From NCBI RefSeq assembly GCF_020080835.1, contig NC_058159.1:30293525-30357524 (forward strand): DNA of 64,000 nt, in the 5' to 3' direction. Positions 8,942 through 21,333 of this stretch are shown here, in pieces (within the stretch, counting starts at the first letter, position 1; each line of letters opens with the position of its first letter). The DNA comes from Cotesia glomerata (taxonomy: Eukaryota; Arthropoda; Insecta; Hymenoptera; Braconidae). The notes beneath the pieces were generated by a model, which did not search any database, was not told the DNA's origin, and was given only the letters and a program-made list of their open reading frames with translations. Made by a program: the position numbers and the translations under genes.

Positions 8942-11900
8942 ATGATGATGAATAATGGTAGATGCATTCGATGAAAAGTAGACGTCATTTCTATCTTTCG
9001 AAAGTACATTTATCAAATGTTCGGAGATTTTGCTAGATTTTTTGCAATCTTGCTGAAGGTATTGGATGGAAGAGCTCTTGCGAGACTCAAAGACAAGAAA
9101 AAATGGAGGTTTGAAAGGAATGAATAAATATAAATTAATATCTGGAGATAATGATGTTGTAGCGTGGATAATTGAAGGTAGAGTGAGGTAAAGGAGATGG
9201 AATTTATTGTCTGAGAGACGGCACTTTTTACTAGTGGGGAGGTGTTACGATTGTCGTGGAAATTTTTTATTGGTTATTATTTTTATATTGATTTTAAAAC
9301 TAAATTTGTTTCAAATGTACTGTTGAAAATTTTTTATTAAATTTTTAACATTAAAAAAATTTTTTTTTGATGAATCTAATATTAATAAAAATTGTGGATT
9401 TTAGAGGATTGAAAATATATTTTTCAAAATTTTTCATCTGATATTTAATTGTGTCTTTAAATTAATCTTTAAAAATAATTATTTACGTTTTTCTTATACT
9501 TGAATTAATTAAAATTTTAAAAATTCACACAGTAAAAAATTTTCTCAACTAAATCACGATCAACATTTGGACACAACTTGCTCCCATCAGCTTTTAATAG
9601 CCAAATAATTTACAAAAATAAGATCTTTAGCCAAAACCCATAACCCTCTTTATCTAGACAGGATAAAAGCGAGTTAGCAAGAGTAAGAGCGACCTTGACG
9701 GGGTCGTAGTCTATACCATAGATCGAGATGATTACGGTGACTACTCCTACCCTCGGTTGCCAATCGCCGGGAGATCAGAGGAGCCGCCTTCCGCGATGAC
9801 GGAGCGATCCCCGCGAAATAATCGGCGCATCTTTATATACACTCTATACAGCTACTCTCTGATCTCTGCTCTCAGACGGCCATTACGGTATCCACGGGAG
9901 ATGGATTAATCTGGTGAGAGAGTAAACGCGAGACGATCAGCCTCGGGCTGTTTGAGACACTCGATATCTCTGCTTTTCTCGGCTCTTCAAATAGTAGTCC
10001 ATACTATACGATATACTACATACTACACACGAGATACTCCTCACTAGTGTTATAACATCGACGTCTAGTCTCATCTAGCTCCACTCAGACTCACCCATTA
10101 GCAAATAGAGAGTAAGGTATCACAAAGCGTCAGGACACCCTATCTATTGTATATCTATGTATATCGAGTAAGTAGTCGATTTTGATCAACAGATACTTTA
10201 GAAGAACACATACTTAACATTCTACGTTCTATACAATACACTCTACTCTAATTTGATTGGCTTAATATTTGCTTATACCGACACTCGACACCTCGCTGAC
10301 AAATCCACTTTTCCACTCATGAGATAAAAGCTCACAAGAAAGAAAAAATTATAGAATGTCTCAAAAAATAAGTCTAGTTATTCTTTGAATAGATTGAAAA
10401 TTATGAAAAACATGTTTGGAGTTGAAATTGGCAATAAAATTAAAGATTTAGAAAAAAAAACACAATTAAAGTAAGAAAACTGTTATTTTTTTTATGTACT
10501 TTAAAACTAATTCTTGCAAAATACGATCCAAATTGTTATTTAGGACTATTAAGACGTTATTAATAGATTTAGATTGTGAAAAAAATTTTTTTTTAATTTT
10601 GGAATTATTTAATTGAGTAATAAAATACTCAAAAAAATATTTAAAGTCATTATTTAATAGTTTGACTCCCCCAAAAATTTTTTAAGATAAAAATTAAATC
10701 TTTTAATAAGTTACAAAATTCCAAAGTTTGGAAAAAAATTTTTTTATGTTAATGAAATAAAAAAAAATATTTTTTCAAGGAATGAACAAATAATAATTTT
10801 TTTAAAAATATGGATGTAACGTTACTGTATGAAAATATATGTTAGCTATCATACCTACCTATAATATTTATATTTATACCGAGATCAAATAAGCAGCAAG
10901 TATTGCGCTCACTCGTCAGGAACGTGGTGTGGTTGCATTAGTTTATTAAGCCGCGATCTTGGCCAGAAAAAAATAAAACCTCCGTCGAGTATAGTAGTAG
11001 TAAGCAGAAAAGCAGAGGCAAATAAAGGGACTGAGAGAAGAGGAAACACAATCTTTTTTTATCTTCCTCCCAGTCGCTCACCCGGTCATCTCAGTGCGTC
11101 CGATGATAGTCTGGGCATTTTAGTTTTTGTACATATTACCTCAACCTCCTCGGGGGTTTATCCTCAGTGGTGAAGACCCAACACCGGCAAAAAGAACCAG
11201 TAGACTTCGTACCGGTGTATATCGTTTTGGGACCGCCGGCGTGTTGAGACCGTTTCACTCGTAATTACGAAATTGCTCCTTTGAAGACCCGCAGTATTAC
11301 AACTACACAGTGGGCTGCCGATCTCCCAGATGTTCAAGCTACTTTTCTCATGATGCTCTGCACCCTAGTGCTCCCTACTTACTGCTCCCTATTTTCTTCC
11401 AATATGGACAAAGATGTGTCCTTTTATTCAGAAGACCCTGGTTCTCATGGGAGTACTCTTCTCTCTTCACTTTTGACCCCATTAAAGTGTCTTATAATAA
11501 TATCTTCTTAAGAAATCGTTCTAAAATCTGTCAAACTTTCTTTTTGGATCTCTAAAACTTTCAAAAATAATTTTTTTACTAAAATTTTCCTGAATAATAG
11601 CATATAATTTGATTTCAAAGGTCAAATAACTCATTTTTGAAGAATCCCTGCTGCTATCTAATAGAGTAATGATAATCATTCTTAATTACAAACGTAAAAA
11701 ATTATCCTCTCTTACATACCAAGCAAAATAAAATTCCTTTTTACCTCGATCCATAAACTGTAGGTAAGTAAAGTAATCAACTAATACTAAACCACACTTA
11801 TCCTTGTATCCGACAGAGTCTCCTGGAAAGTTGGCTAGCAAACGACTTTGCGGTTTGGCACCCCTTATCCATCCCCAAAGTCTCTCCCCGACTTCCTCCA

Positions 11901-14029
11901 TGAAACTGGGAGCACCTATACATATCTATGTATCCACATATCCACACCCATATACATTTAAGTACCTCGGGGCTTTAATAATTCCACAGCACGCGTCGTC
12001 GCTTGAACTTAACTCCAGCCAAAACTACCTGCCACGAGATCGAGCTTACACATGTGTGATGTGACTCTGGATAAGTGGTAGCGTTGAGATCGCTCTAGTG
12101 CTCCCGTAGGAAAACTGGGATATCTGGAACAGGAGCAAGAGCAGGAGCAGGAGCAACTGACACTTAACATACACATATATAATATATATATATATATGAA
12201 GCCAAGTGAGCAGATCTTCACGGTCGGTTGCCCTCGGAGCTCTTTGTTCCATCAGACTGACGTCTTTCTCTTATTAGGATACTTCTCCAGTTGCTTGGGC
12301 TTCTATTCTGGTGGTGGTGGTGGATAAAGACCGATCGAGATCAAGATGATGATGATGATGATGATGGTTTGATGGCAGCAGGAGCAGTGAGTAGTGGCGA
12401 TTGCTCACCCAGAAGAATCTCGAGATTGGCCTTTGGCAAGGCGCACCATCATCCAGAAGAGAAAGGGATCGGATTGGATATGAGGGATTGGATTCACTCT
12501 CAAAAATGGTCAGACGGTTTCTCTACTCGACTGTGAAACCCATTATCGGTCACGGATGACGGAAAAGGAAAATTGCCGTGAAGAAACAGGTGCTTTTAGC
12601 TTTTTTATTCAAACCTCTACTGGCTCTGGGTTCTATACGGTACATAACATATGAAGGCACCGGCAGTAAACATCCAGTACAGATGCAATAACAGCTCGTG
12701 TCCATAAATAGATTTTTATTGAAAGAAAATGATGGTCTATCAACCTTCCACCACCTTTGTGTATTAAATAAAAATAAATATAAATATAAAAGTGAGGAAT
12801 TATAATAATAGCAGTAATGATAAACGTAATAATAGCACATAACATGTAACACATATCCAACACCTGTGAATTATAGATATATCGACGCTATTGTATCGAG
12901 CATATTACTGTTGAATTTTATTCACGGTTTGTTGAGTACCACATGCAGCCAACAACGGGTTTAATTCTTCTGTTTTATTATTCTTTATAGGGTATTTCTC
13001 AGTATCACGGTTCTCTGCATATGCCATATATATGGATGAATGTATGAATGTATGTATGTGTGTATCAGTCGATACATTCGTTTCCGGTTATCCTGGGACG
13101 TTAATCCGTGCAATGGAACTCGAGAATAGAGAGGAGAATCCTGGCTGGAGGCTCTAACTTTTTACGGATCCCAAAGGTCTGAATAAGAATAAGAAGCGAG
13201 AATAGTCTCCGGGGTGCAATTATCGATATCTCAATGAGAATCATTTTCCAAGAGGGAAGAGGAATGTACCTACGCTCAACGAGTTCAGAGGTCAGGATGT
13301 ATACTCGCACTCTTGTGAGGTATAGACATACCTATACCCGTTGAATGCTTAAAGTACTTCTTTGTAAGCCGTGGGGAGTATGTTCGAGGCTAAATATATA
13401 TCTACGCCGATATGCTGGACGGTTTAAGATTCGCATTACCATGCAACGTGCTATTCAGGTGTTAACAATATTGGAAATGTTATTGTTGCTGCGGAATTGT
13501 TTGCAGTTTTTTTTTAGTAATGCAAATGTAGAATCAAGATGAGTACTTGAGGGTTTAAATGAAAGGGTAGTAAGACCTGGCCGAAGGATATTTGTGAGAA
13601 AATGAAAAATGTTAATTTTAAATAAATTGTTATTGGCTTGAATAAAGTTCTAATTTATAAATCAACTGAAGAAAGTCATCAGAGTCACAAAATTAAACTA
13701 TAAAGTCATGAAAAGTAGCAATATTTCATTAAAGACGACGTCAGACAAAAAGTTAGTCACTCGACAGTAATTATTAGCGAGTCCTGCAGGAGTACCAACT
13801 ATACTTTTAGTTTGTTAAGTAATATTGATTGCATTCCTCTCCAGCACTTGGATCTCCACTTGTAATGTTTATGTGGATGCATATTTATGTGAAGTGGTGT
13901 AAGTGGTACATGAGCAGGCGTCTCCTAGAAGTTGATCTGCTATTCAGTTCAACAGCACTTTACATAATACCATAGAGTTGTCGAGGTGAGGTTCGCTTAT
14001 TCCTCCTCTCTCTCTCTCTTTATCTTTAG
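8939..14029. other. Non-coding stretch, no supported gene
   Basis: GC-richer patches (9650-10350, 10900-11470, 11800-12560, 13000-13440) alternate with AT-rich tracts (9250-9640, 10370-10850). Short repeats include (GGAGCA)n-like at 12126-12155 and (GAT)n at 12340-12365. CTGTAG followed by GTAAGTAAA at 11758-11772 resembles a fused splice site but lacks a good pyrimidine tract. I see no recognisable protein. Confidence 0.5.
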
Positions 14030-14071
14030 GTTGCTCCTCGAATAGTTGATGCTGAAAGGGACCTGGGGGAG
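14030..14071 (+). other. Candidate 42-nt in-frame microexon
   Basis: A long pyrimidine tract (14001-14027, mostly CT repeats) ends in ATCTTTAG at 14029. It is followed by 42 nt ending GGGGGAG, then GTAAAC at 14072. Only one frame is open, spelling VAPRIVDAERDLGE, and the length is a multiple of three. The donor GTAAAC is moderate. I do not recognise the peptide. A CT microsatellite next to a chance AG is an alternative explanation. Confidence 0.2.
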
Positions 14072-17000
14072 GTAAACTCCGACCCGACCCTTCAACAGTT
14101 CAACAGCAAGTTATCTGTTTTTGCCGGAGCAGTACGAGTTACTGCAACTCATCCATCCGGTGAAAAGAAACCGGCCAATATACAAGGTGTGCTCTTAAAA
14201 CTAGTCGCGAAAAAAACCTACGATAAAAATCCACTTGGTTTGTTCCTTTTGAGATTCTTGAGGAAAAGAGTTGAAAAGCTCATGCTCATATCCAATCCAG
14301 GAATTGTGCCGAGGGATCCACACATCCAGATCCAGATCTAGAGTAAGAGCAGAGAGGCGAGAAGAAAACTGGATATCGATATTTATGGGCTCAAATAAGA
14401 ACTGAACCGACGGCAGAAGAAAGAAGAAAGAAGAAAGAGGTGGGAAGTGATATGACTGTGTGTAGTTATAGTTATAGTTATAGTTATAGTTATAGTTGCT
14501 GTGTGGTGGTGTGCTACACCAGAAGGGAGGTAGACCGTAAGAATCCGTTTCCAGTCGACGGACACTCGTATATCAGCACGCTCTGCCGCTATTTCAGGGC
14601 GAGAGAACCGAAAAGTCCGCAACCAGAGGAACAACCAGAGGAGAAATAACCGAAGAAATAACCAGGACTGCCATAAGAACTGTGAGAGCGAGAGAAACCC
14701 GAAGATTAGCAGAAAAAGAGGAGCTATGTATAATGTATATATGCGCCGAGCGGTATAGGAGCCGGCTCTGGGATTTCATTTGCGGGGCAATAATTTTTCT
14801 GGCGAAATCGAGGGAATTTGCCGGCTTGCGACGAAAGGTTATTAGACAGCCCTCACCCTCACCCTCAGGTGGGAACGGCTCTGCATTGCATAGACCAGAC
14901 GGAAGGATGAAGACTAATGGAAAAAATGAAGACAAGTTTATGCCTTATTATTTCTTTTGATGAATTCTCGGATTTCCATCTTGTTTCGAGATTTGATATT
15001 CAGAAAATTTACTTATAAAGATTGACCTGGTCATATTAGGCTATGCATAAGAATAAAGACAAATTTTATTATATTGACCAAATTAATTAAAATCCATTGA
15101 TAAAAAGCTCTTAAATAATAATTAAAGATGACTTTTAGTTTAGAGCTTTATACTTTAAATTTAATTCTCTTACAGCGAGAAAATTTGGCGATCATGCGCC
15201 GCCTGTCGGAGATTTTTGATACTAGTTTTGATCAAAAAATTATATATCGACAAATTACACTATTTAAAGCCTAATATGGGCATATTAAGTCACATTAGGC
15301 CATATAAAAATATATCAGAGTATGTAAAAAATTCTATATGCACCTATCAGAAAATTTTTTCACATGATACCTTGATTTAATGTTGATGTTGATGCTGATG
15401 AGAAACGGGTCTTCTATAACCGAAGCGAACCATTAAGCTGCTCACTTTCGTGTTATGTATAAGAATGTAAGAAAGAGGTAAGGATAAAGTAATTAGTTTT
15501 GCGAATAAGATTAAGCCTCGGTGATTATTATTTCCCTTCGGAGGCCTGCTCCAATTTGGCAATTTGTTTCGCACGCCTATCGATGCCGAGATGGTCCTTA
15601 GTGAGCGAACACATTCCTAACTTTATATTAGCGGATACTTTGGGTACGCTGGAGCTGAGGAGCTGAGGGTTATTAGGTGAGGGTGAGGAAGGGGCTTAAC
15701 TGCTCGGAGTCAAGCTAAACCTGCTCGCGAGTCTGCACTTTGCACTGCAGTAGAACGGCAACGACTTCAGCGGAGATCAAGACAGAGAGAGACGTTGAGA
15801 ATGAGGAGATGAACGAGGAGAGAGGATGGCTACAAAGGGGCCCATTGGACCCGTGGGAGCCACGCGCCTGTCTCGCGCCTCACGCCCCTCTTTCAAGCGA
15901 GATGTATCGCTGAGAGACTGGAAATTCTTCAGTTTAGTGGAAATCTGGTTTTTAGAAACAAATTGATTTTGACTATGATTAAAAAGTGACTTATTAAGGC
16001 AATTATTTGATGCATTTTTTTCAAATTCTTAATTAAACATTTAGACAAAATTAAACTGTTAAAAAATAAATCTTTCACATCTTAAAAATTCTATTTAATG
16101 AATATTTATAAATTTATTCAATTAATCAGTAATATTATTTGGTAGTTTTTAATTAAGATAAATGAGTAGATTTTTTTTTGTAAATTTCGGCTCATCTGCA
16201 AACTAAATTGCAATGAAGTCATTGGATTCGCTAATGACCCAAGGACACGCCTTTTAGGTCCCTGAAATACAATATTTAGGAGTCATTATAATAAATTCAA
16301 AGTGAGGCTGTGTCCAAATACGTAAACGACGGCGTCTCGCGTGAGGATCCAGCGTCCAGCCCACGCGAATAAATAAAAATAAAAATAGAAAGGAGTGTAC
16401 TGTTAAATATTAAATGTTTGTATTATATATAAATATATTAATAATATAATGGTGGATTAATGAAAGCAAAAAGTCGAGCATAAAACCCGTAGCTGATTGG
16501 ACAGGTTGTGTGCGACAAAGTAACTTGTCTTATTGGTATCGGGTGGACGGTCTTTCGGTCATGGGAATTGACGACCGGAGATGTCTATATATTCATAATA
16601 ACAATAACAATAATAATGATAATGATAATGATAATAATTTATAATGCTGGCAGCCAGTGGAGGCGATACGAGGCTGTAGGTAGCCGAAGTTGGCTCACTG
16701 GCGGGCTTAATTTCGTCTTATTTTATTTGCGCGAGCGATCAACCCTGAAATCGGCTCGTTCCGCGCTATCTCCGTCTATTCGCCGCGATGAGACGCCCAT
16801 CATCACAAAGAATTAAACAGAGAAAGAGAGGACCGGAGAGTGAGAGATCATTGACGTCTTCGAGGCCAAGACTAATGTGATTCACATGATGACTACAATG
16901 TTTCCCGAGAGCCCGGGACTTACTCTCCTCTCTTCTCTCCTCTCCTATCCGCGATGCCGATACCGCGGCGTCTCTAACACAGGAAGTGTACCCACGATAT

Positions 17001-17621
17001 CGAATCACTCGTCATTTTTCAGCGAGTCTCTCAACTCTTGGGTGTTTATTCCCACGCTCAAAAATATCTTACTATCGGTATTATATTAGTAGTCTCCGAT
17101 GTATGAGCTATTAATTTAGCTTTTTTACCTCTGTTTTACCTCGTTATCTAACATATTTTCGGTGTTGAGACTTTACACGATCCACTTGGTATAATTTCAG
17201 AGATAAAATTCCGTTTCAGAGTAGATAATTTATAATTATTTGTCAATTTTTGGAATTTTCTCTTTGAATTTAAACTACGGCCAAAGGATAAGAAGTACGA
17301 TAAAAATGATAAGGACTTTTTTTTACCAAGAATTTAATTTCTTACAAAAAATAATTTTTTTGTATCTTCAATATTCTGTCCAAAATTTTAATTTCAAACA
17401 ATTAAATACAATTTTTAACTCCAAAATTTTTCTTTTTACTTTTGAATTCAAAATATGGCTAAAAGAGTAAAAATTGATAAGGATTTTTTTTTATAATTTA
17501 AATTATTAAATTATAAAAATTTTTAAATTATAAGTTTTTCGTATCTTCGATATCTAGGCCAAAATTTTAGTTACAAGCTTTCAGTAAATTTATGTGACTA
17601 AATAATCAAATACAAAGCGGC
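14072..17621. other. Non-coding stretch with short microsatellites
   Basis: It contains a GAAGAAA-type run at 14414-14437, (AGTTAT)n at 14464-14497 and a (GATAAT)-like run at 16600-16635. GC-richer patches lie at 14500-14900, 15640-15910 and 16480-17000, and AT-rich tracts elsewhere. Many short frames overlap on both strands. Nothing recognisable is encoded. Confidence 0.5.
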
Positions 17622-17849
17622 TGCCTAATTTCAAAACACAGTAACTGACCATTTTAAGATTTTTCTTATTAAAAAAAAGTTTGCTCCAAATTGATAAAAA
17701 ATTCGATTTATGAATAGAAAATACTTGAATATCAATATTTTGAAGAAAAAATACTTGAAATTAAGGTCTAAAAGTTATAAGAAATGCAGCAATATTAAAA
17801 AAAAACCAGATACAAAATTTTTGCAGTTACTGTGTTTTAAAATTGGGCA
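17622..17849. mobile_element. Small terminal-inverted-repeat element, 228 bp
   Basis: TGCCTAATTTCAAAACACAG (from 17622) is repeated in inverted orientation up to 17849, giving 26-bp ends TGCC...GGCA with only two or three differences. The interior is A-rich and non-coding. No clear target-site duplication is visible, because its right end directly abuts the next element. It could be a MITE of an unrecognised superfamily, or the outer part of a composite with the neighbour. Confidence 0.5.
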
Positions 17850-18122
17850 CACTGATAGAAGGATTTATTTGTATTTAAAAATATTTGTTAATAGTTAACA
17901 AATCATTTATTAGAGACCACTTTTTAGTATGAAACAAATATTTCTTAGTATTTAAAATTATTCATTTGTATTTAATAAATCTGATATTAATTTATTAAAT
18001 ATTAATAAATCTTTTTAAATACTAAAAAATATTTGTTCAGGACTAAAAAGTGATCTCTAACAAATGATTTGTTAAATATTAACAAATATTTTTAACTATA
18101 AACAAAAATCCTTCTATCAGTG
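17850..18122. mobile_element. Palindromic MITE, CACTGATAGAAGG family, copy 1 (273 bp)
   Basis: The left end CACTGATAGAAGGATTT is mirrored at the right end. The two arms match imperfectly for about 100 bp, including AACAAATCATTT.TTAGAGA and AACAAATATTT. The whole can fold into one hairpin and has no coding capacity. The flanks are CA and CT, so a TA duplication is not preserved. A second copy is at 24802-25038. The CACTGATA end is shared with the TA-flanked MITE at 38064, which suggests a Tc1/mariner-type source. Confidence 0.75.
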
Positions 18123-19234
18123 CTACTGAAAGACTATTGATAAAAAATCCGAGTTTGTTTTGAAAAATCAAGCCATCTATCACGTATAGAGCGATCCATT
18201 TTCTTCAGACTGGTACATTAAATCGAAAAAAAGGTCCATGAGGCTGACGCTCGCGGTACTCTCATCCTCACAAAGAGTATCGGGCGTAGGTGTCTTTCCC
18301 ATGCAGACTGCTCACTTTTATTTTATTATTCAACTTTTTATCCTCATCTTTTCTTTATAGTGCCTTTGCTTATTCACCGAGTCTGGAGGATCCCGATCGG
18401 CTCTCCTTGTCCAGGTCGTCCCGATGGGCGGCGACGGCCCCCGTGGTATATAACGATCCCATTTCGATCCCAGGATACCTCTGGTACATACTATCCAGCG
18501 ATCCTCTCGCTCCTTATAAACATTAATCGCTGTTGATACCGGGCTCCGGTCGTGCGAATAAAAACACCGTGAAAAAAAAACCCTGGTATGAGTCCGGAGT
18601 GTAAGTGTAAAGGGGTTGAGAGCCGGTGTATATATATAAATATATAAATATATGCCTACATCCAAGGATCCGAGCGTGGGCTGAGGTCCAGACTCCAGAC
18701 TGGGCGCGTGTCTTTCTCGTGTATGCATACGAGGTCCATCACCGACATCCCAAGCAAGATCAAGTACAGATCGAGAACCAGAGCTTCGATCTGGATGCTA
18801 AGGACCAAGGACCAAGGACCAAGGAGTTAAGTCCAGAGCACATAATAGTATGTGTACCAATACAAGCTTGGTAGATTTGTATTCGAGAGTGCGGGTGGCC
18901 GCTGGCCGCTGACCGAGAGTGGAATCGCAGTTCACAGTATATACACTGTACAGTGCTCAAAAATTTATGGATGGCGCTTGGCCGCCGTGAGACCTCGGAC
19001 CGCCGGCTACAAAGACACTAGGTGTTATTTCTCTCCTCGATCTTTAAAGATATTCTCATAATAATCATCTGCCGGCTTTTTATAGGCTTTTTTGGCTCAA
19101 ACATATCATCAGTTATTTTTTATTCAATGTTATTGCTTTTAAAATTTCTAAGACGGATTTTTTAATGAATTTTAGAGAGCCGGGTTCGATTCCTAGGCTA
19201 GGTCATTATAAATTTTTTTAAATTTTGGATTTTT
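18123..19234. other. Non-coding stretch between mobile elements
   Basis: The GC-richer patch 18240-19030 holds overlapping short frames and an (AAGGACC)n-like run at 18804-18824. TTTTCTTTATAG at 18349-18360 resembles a splice acceptor, but no matching donor convinces me. The right end holds the tRNA-like fragment described separately. Confidence 0.45.
19178..19199 (+). other. tRNA-like T-arm with B-box
   Basis: AGCC (19178-19181), GGTTCGATTCC (19183-19193) and GGCT (19196-19199) form a T-arm-like hairpin with a perfect Pol III B-box. No other tRNA arm is visible. It shares GGGTTCGATTCCT with the fragment at 2820 and lies about 35 bp before a Helitron 5' end. A degenerate SINE head or tRNA relic is the simplest reading. 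Confidence 0.4.
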
Positions 19235-19488
19235 TCTACATTATTAAGAGAATATTGAAAAGGTCTTAGCCTAAATTTGTGCCTTTTCAAGGTTTTATAT
19301 CATTCTCACCAATAGTCAATTTATGATGAGTATTTAGGCTGCATTCGAAAATTCTCTATCTCTATACATAATTAAGAAATTACCTTGTATCTCGTAAGCT
19401 ATTGACATTTTTAAAGATATAAGCTCATCTCGATGTTACACTCATCAAGACCTTTCGTTTGAGTACCCACATCAATTTTTCATATATT

Positions 19489-19559
<71 letters not shown>

Positions 19560-19803
19560 TATGAAGATGCATTTGGGTACTCAAATGAAAGCTCTTGATG
19601 AGTGTAACATCGGAATGAGCTTATATCTTTAAAATTATCAATAGTTAAGAAAGTACAGTGCAATTTAATATAATAAAGAAACGACCTTGTATCTTGAGAA
19701 CTATTGACATTTTTAAAGATATAAGCTCACCCCGACATTACACCCATCGAGACCTTTCATTTGAGTACCCACATCAATTTTTCATATATTTATATATAAT
19801 ATA

Positions 19804-19857
<54 letters not shown>

Positions 19858-20076
19858 ATATATATATGTATATATGAAAAATATATCAAAATGCACGTGG
19901 GTACTCAAATGAAAGCTCTTGATGAGTGTAATATCAGGATGAGCTTATATCATCAAAAACGTCAATAGTTAAAAAAAGTACAGTGCAATTTAACAGTCAT
20001 TATTTAATAAAGCAAAATTTTATTTATTTATAGTTCACAAGTCACAGCAGTCACATTGTGACAGCAAGGTTGCTAG
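19235..20076 (+). mobile_element. Non-autonomous Helitron family A, copy 3 (two palindromes, both with expanded AT cores)
   Basis: It starts TCTACATTATTAAGAGAATA and ends at CTAG (20073-20076) followed by T. A deletion near the 5' end removes the stretch that other copies have between AAGAGAATAAG and AAGGTCTT. Palindrome 1 spans about 19395-19645 with an (AT)n core at 19497-19555. Palindrome 2 spans about 19695-19975 with a core at 19806-19848. The terminal hairpin (20047-20065) has one mismatch in its 8-bp stem. The base before the element is T rather than A. Confidence 0.9.
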
Positions 20077-21292
20077 TATTAATAAATTTTATAAAGAAAT
20101 AATTGTATTGATTTTTTTCAAAGAAAAAAAAGATTAAATTTGGTGGCGAAAAATTTAAAAAAGAACTGAATAATATCTTGGATGTTTAATTTAAGTGTCA
20201 GTGTTACAAGACAAGAATTTAAAACGAAAAGTTATTGACCAATATTATAATAGAGAGACAAAAAAATAATCACCGCTGATTTATATTTTTATATTTTTAT
20301 TTTATCATTAATCTACGCTGTTAAGTCCGTGTCCTAACTTGAAACTAACCAGCGGCTCTTTTAAACCGATCGCCATTAGAATTGATGACACCACTTTCAA
20401 AATGAATAATTTAAATAAAATTACATTATATATATATAAATAGATATATATATATATATATTTATTTAAAATGATCATCATCACCATCACTGTTTACAAT
20501 AAATTTTATTCAAATGATTCAATTGAATAGTTTTAAATAAATATCATTCATTTCTTAAAGGGATTATGTTAATCCCGTTTTATACCACGAATTTCAATAA
20601 AAAAAGTATCATGTCATATATATTACTTTTATACATTTATATACAGTGCCCGAAGTTTCCGTCTTAAATTTAAGAGAATTATCTTAATTTTTTTATTTTT
20701 TTTAAACCGCTTGGTCATCACCATTAAATTTCATATGCCGATATATTTCTATTGGCTAGTTTAATTCCGGGAATAGTAAATTTGAAAATTCGGTAGTTTA
20801 AATTATAAATTCAAGGCTGAGTATCGAATAAACTCATTAAATAAATAAACTACTGTTTGTTGGATTTATTTTTGTTTCGTCGATTACCAAACGGGAAAAT
20901 AAAGTCATAAATATCGATAATTTTTAAATTCAATGTTGAAAACCGTCCGAGGTCTTGAGTGTTTTAAAAAAAAATTTTTTATTGAAAAAAATTGATATTT
21001 TAATTTTTTTTATTATTTTATTTTTTAAGAAATTTAAGAAAAAAAATATAAAATTATTAAAAAAAATTCTAAATATTATTTTTATGGGTCAAAGTCTTTC
21101 AAACTATGAAACTAAGTTATCAAAAATTAAGTTATTCACAAATAACAACAATTATCTTGGTAATTTAATTAAATTTATCTTATACACTATTATTTTTATG
21201 GCGTGTTTTAATTTCCATTTAGCACTTATTGCTTGGGAACGTTGATAAGAATAATAAATTGGACAAACACACGACTGTTACTTTAAACTCAC
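20077..21292. other. AT-rich non-coding stretch
   Basis: It is mostly A/T with a short AT-repeat hairpin at 20428-20465. A 96-codon frame at 20955-21245 is Lys/Ile/Phe/Leu-rich and comes from A/T homopolymers; I do not call it a gene. A candidate minus-strand exon begins just to the right. Confidence 0.5.
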
Positions 21293-21333
21293 CTTCCTCT
21301 GGCTCTACCTTAATATTTATTTTATTTTTTCTC
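21293..21333 (-). other. Candidate 41-nt microexon
   Basis: On the minus strand a pyrimidine-rich stretch (CTTTTTCTTTTTCTCCTGAT) leads to GGTCTTTTAG at 21343-21334. A 41-nt segment follows, ending CCAGAGGAAG, then the strong donor GTGAGTTT (21292-21285). One frame is open throughout and reads RKNKINIKVEPEE, entered with one extra base and left with one extra base. The two other frames hit TAA. It lies between the two candidate ratchet sites on the same strand. The A-rich first half is low complexity, and I do not recognise the peptide. Confidence 0.3.

Noticed and set aside
8712..9016. Open frames made of Tyr-Ile repeats on both strands
   Set aside because: They are translations of the (AT)n microsatellite.
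11758..11772. Fused AG/GTAAGT on the plus strand, possible ratchet site
   Set aside because: The upstream tract is purine-interrupted (GATCCATAAACTGTAG), so the acceptor is weak.
18290..18526. Signal-peptide-like frame with an acceptor-like TTTTCTTTATAG inside
   Set aside because: The frame starts at GTG, not ATG, its hydrophobic part is the translation of a pyrimidine tract, and no matching donor is convincing.
20955..21245. 96-codon Lys/Ile/Phe-rich frame
   Set aside because: It arises from A/T homopolymer runs with few in-frame stops by chance; no domain.
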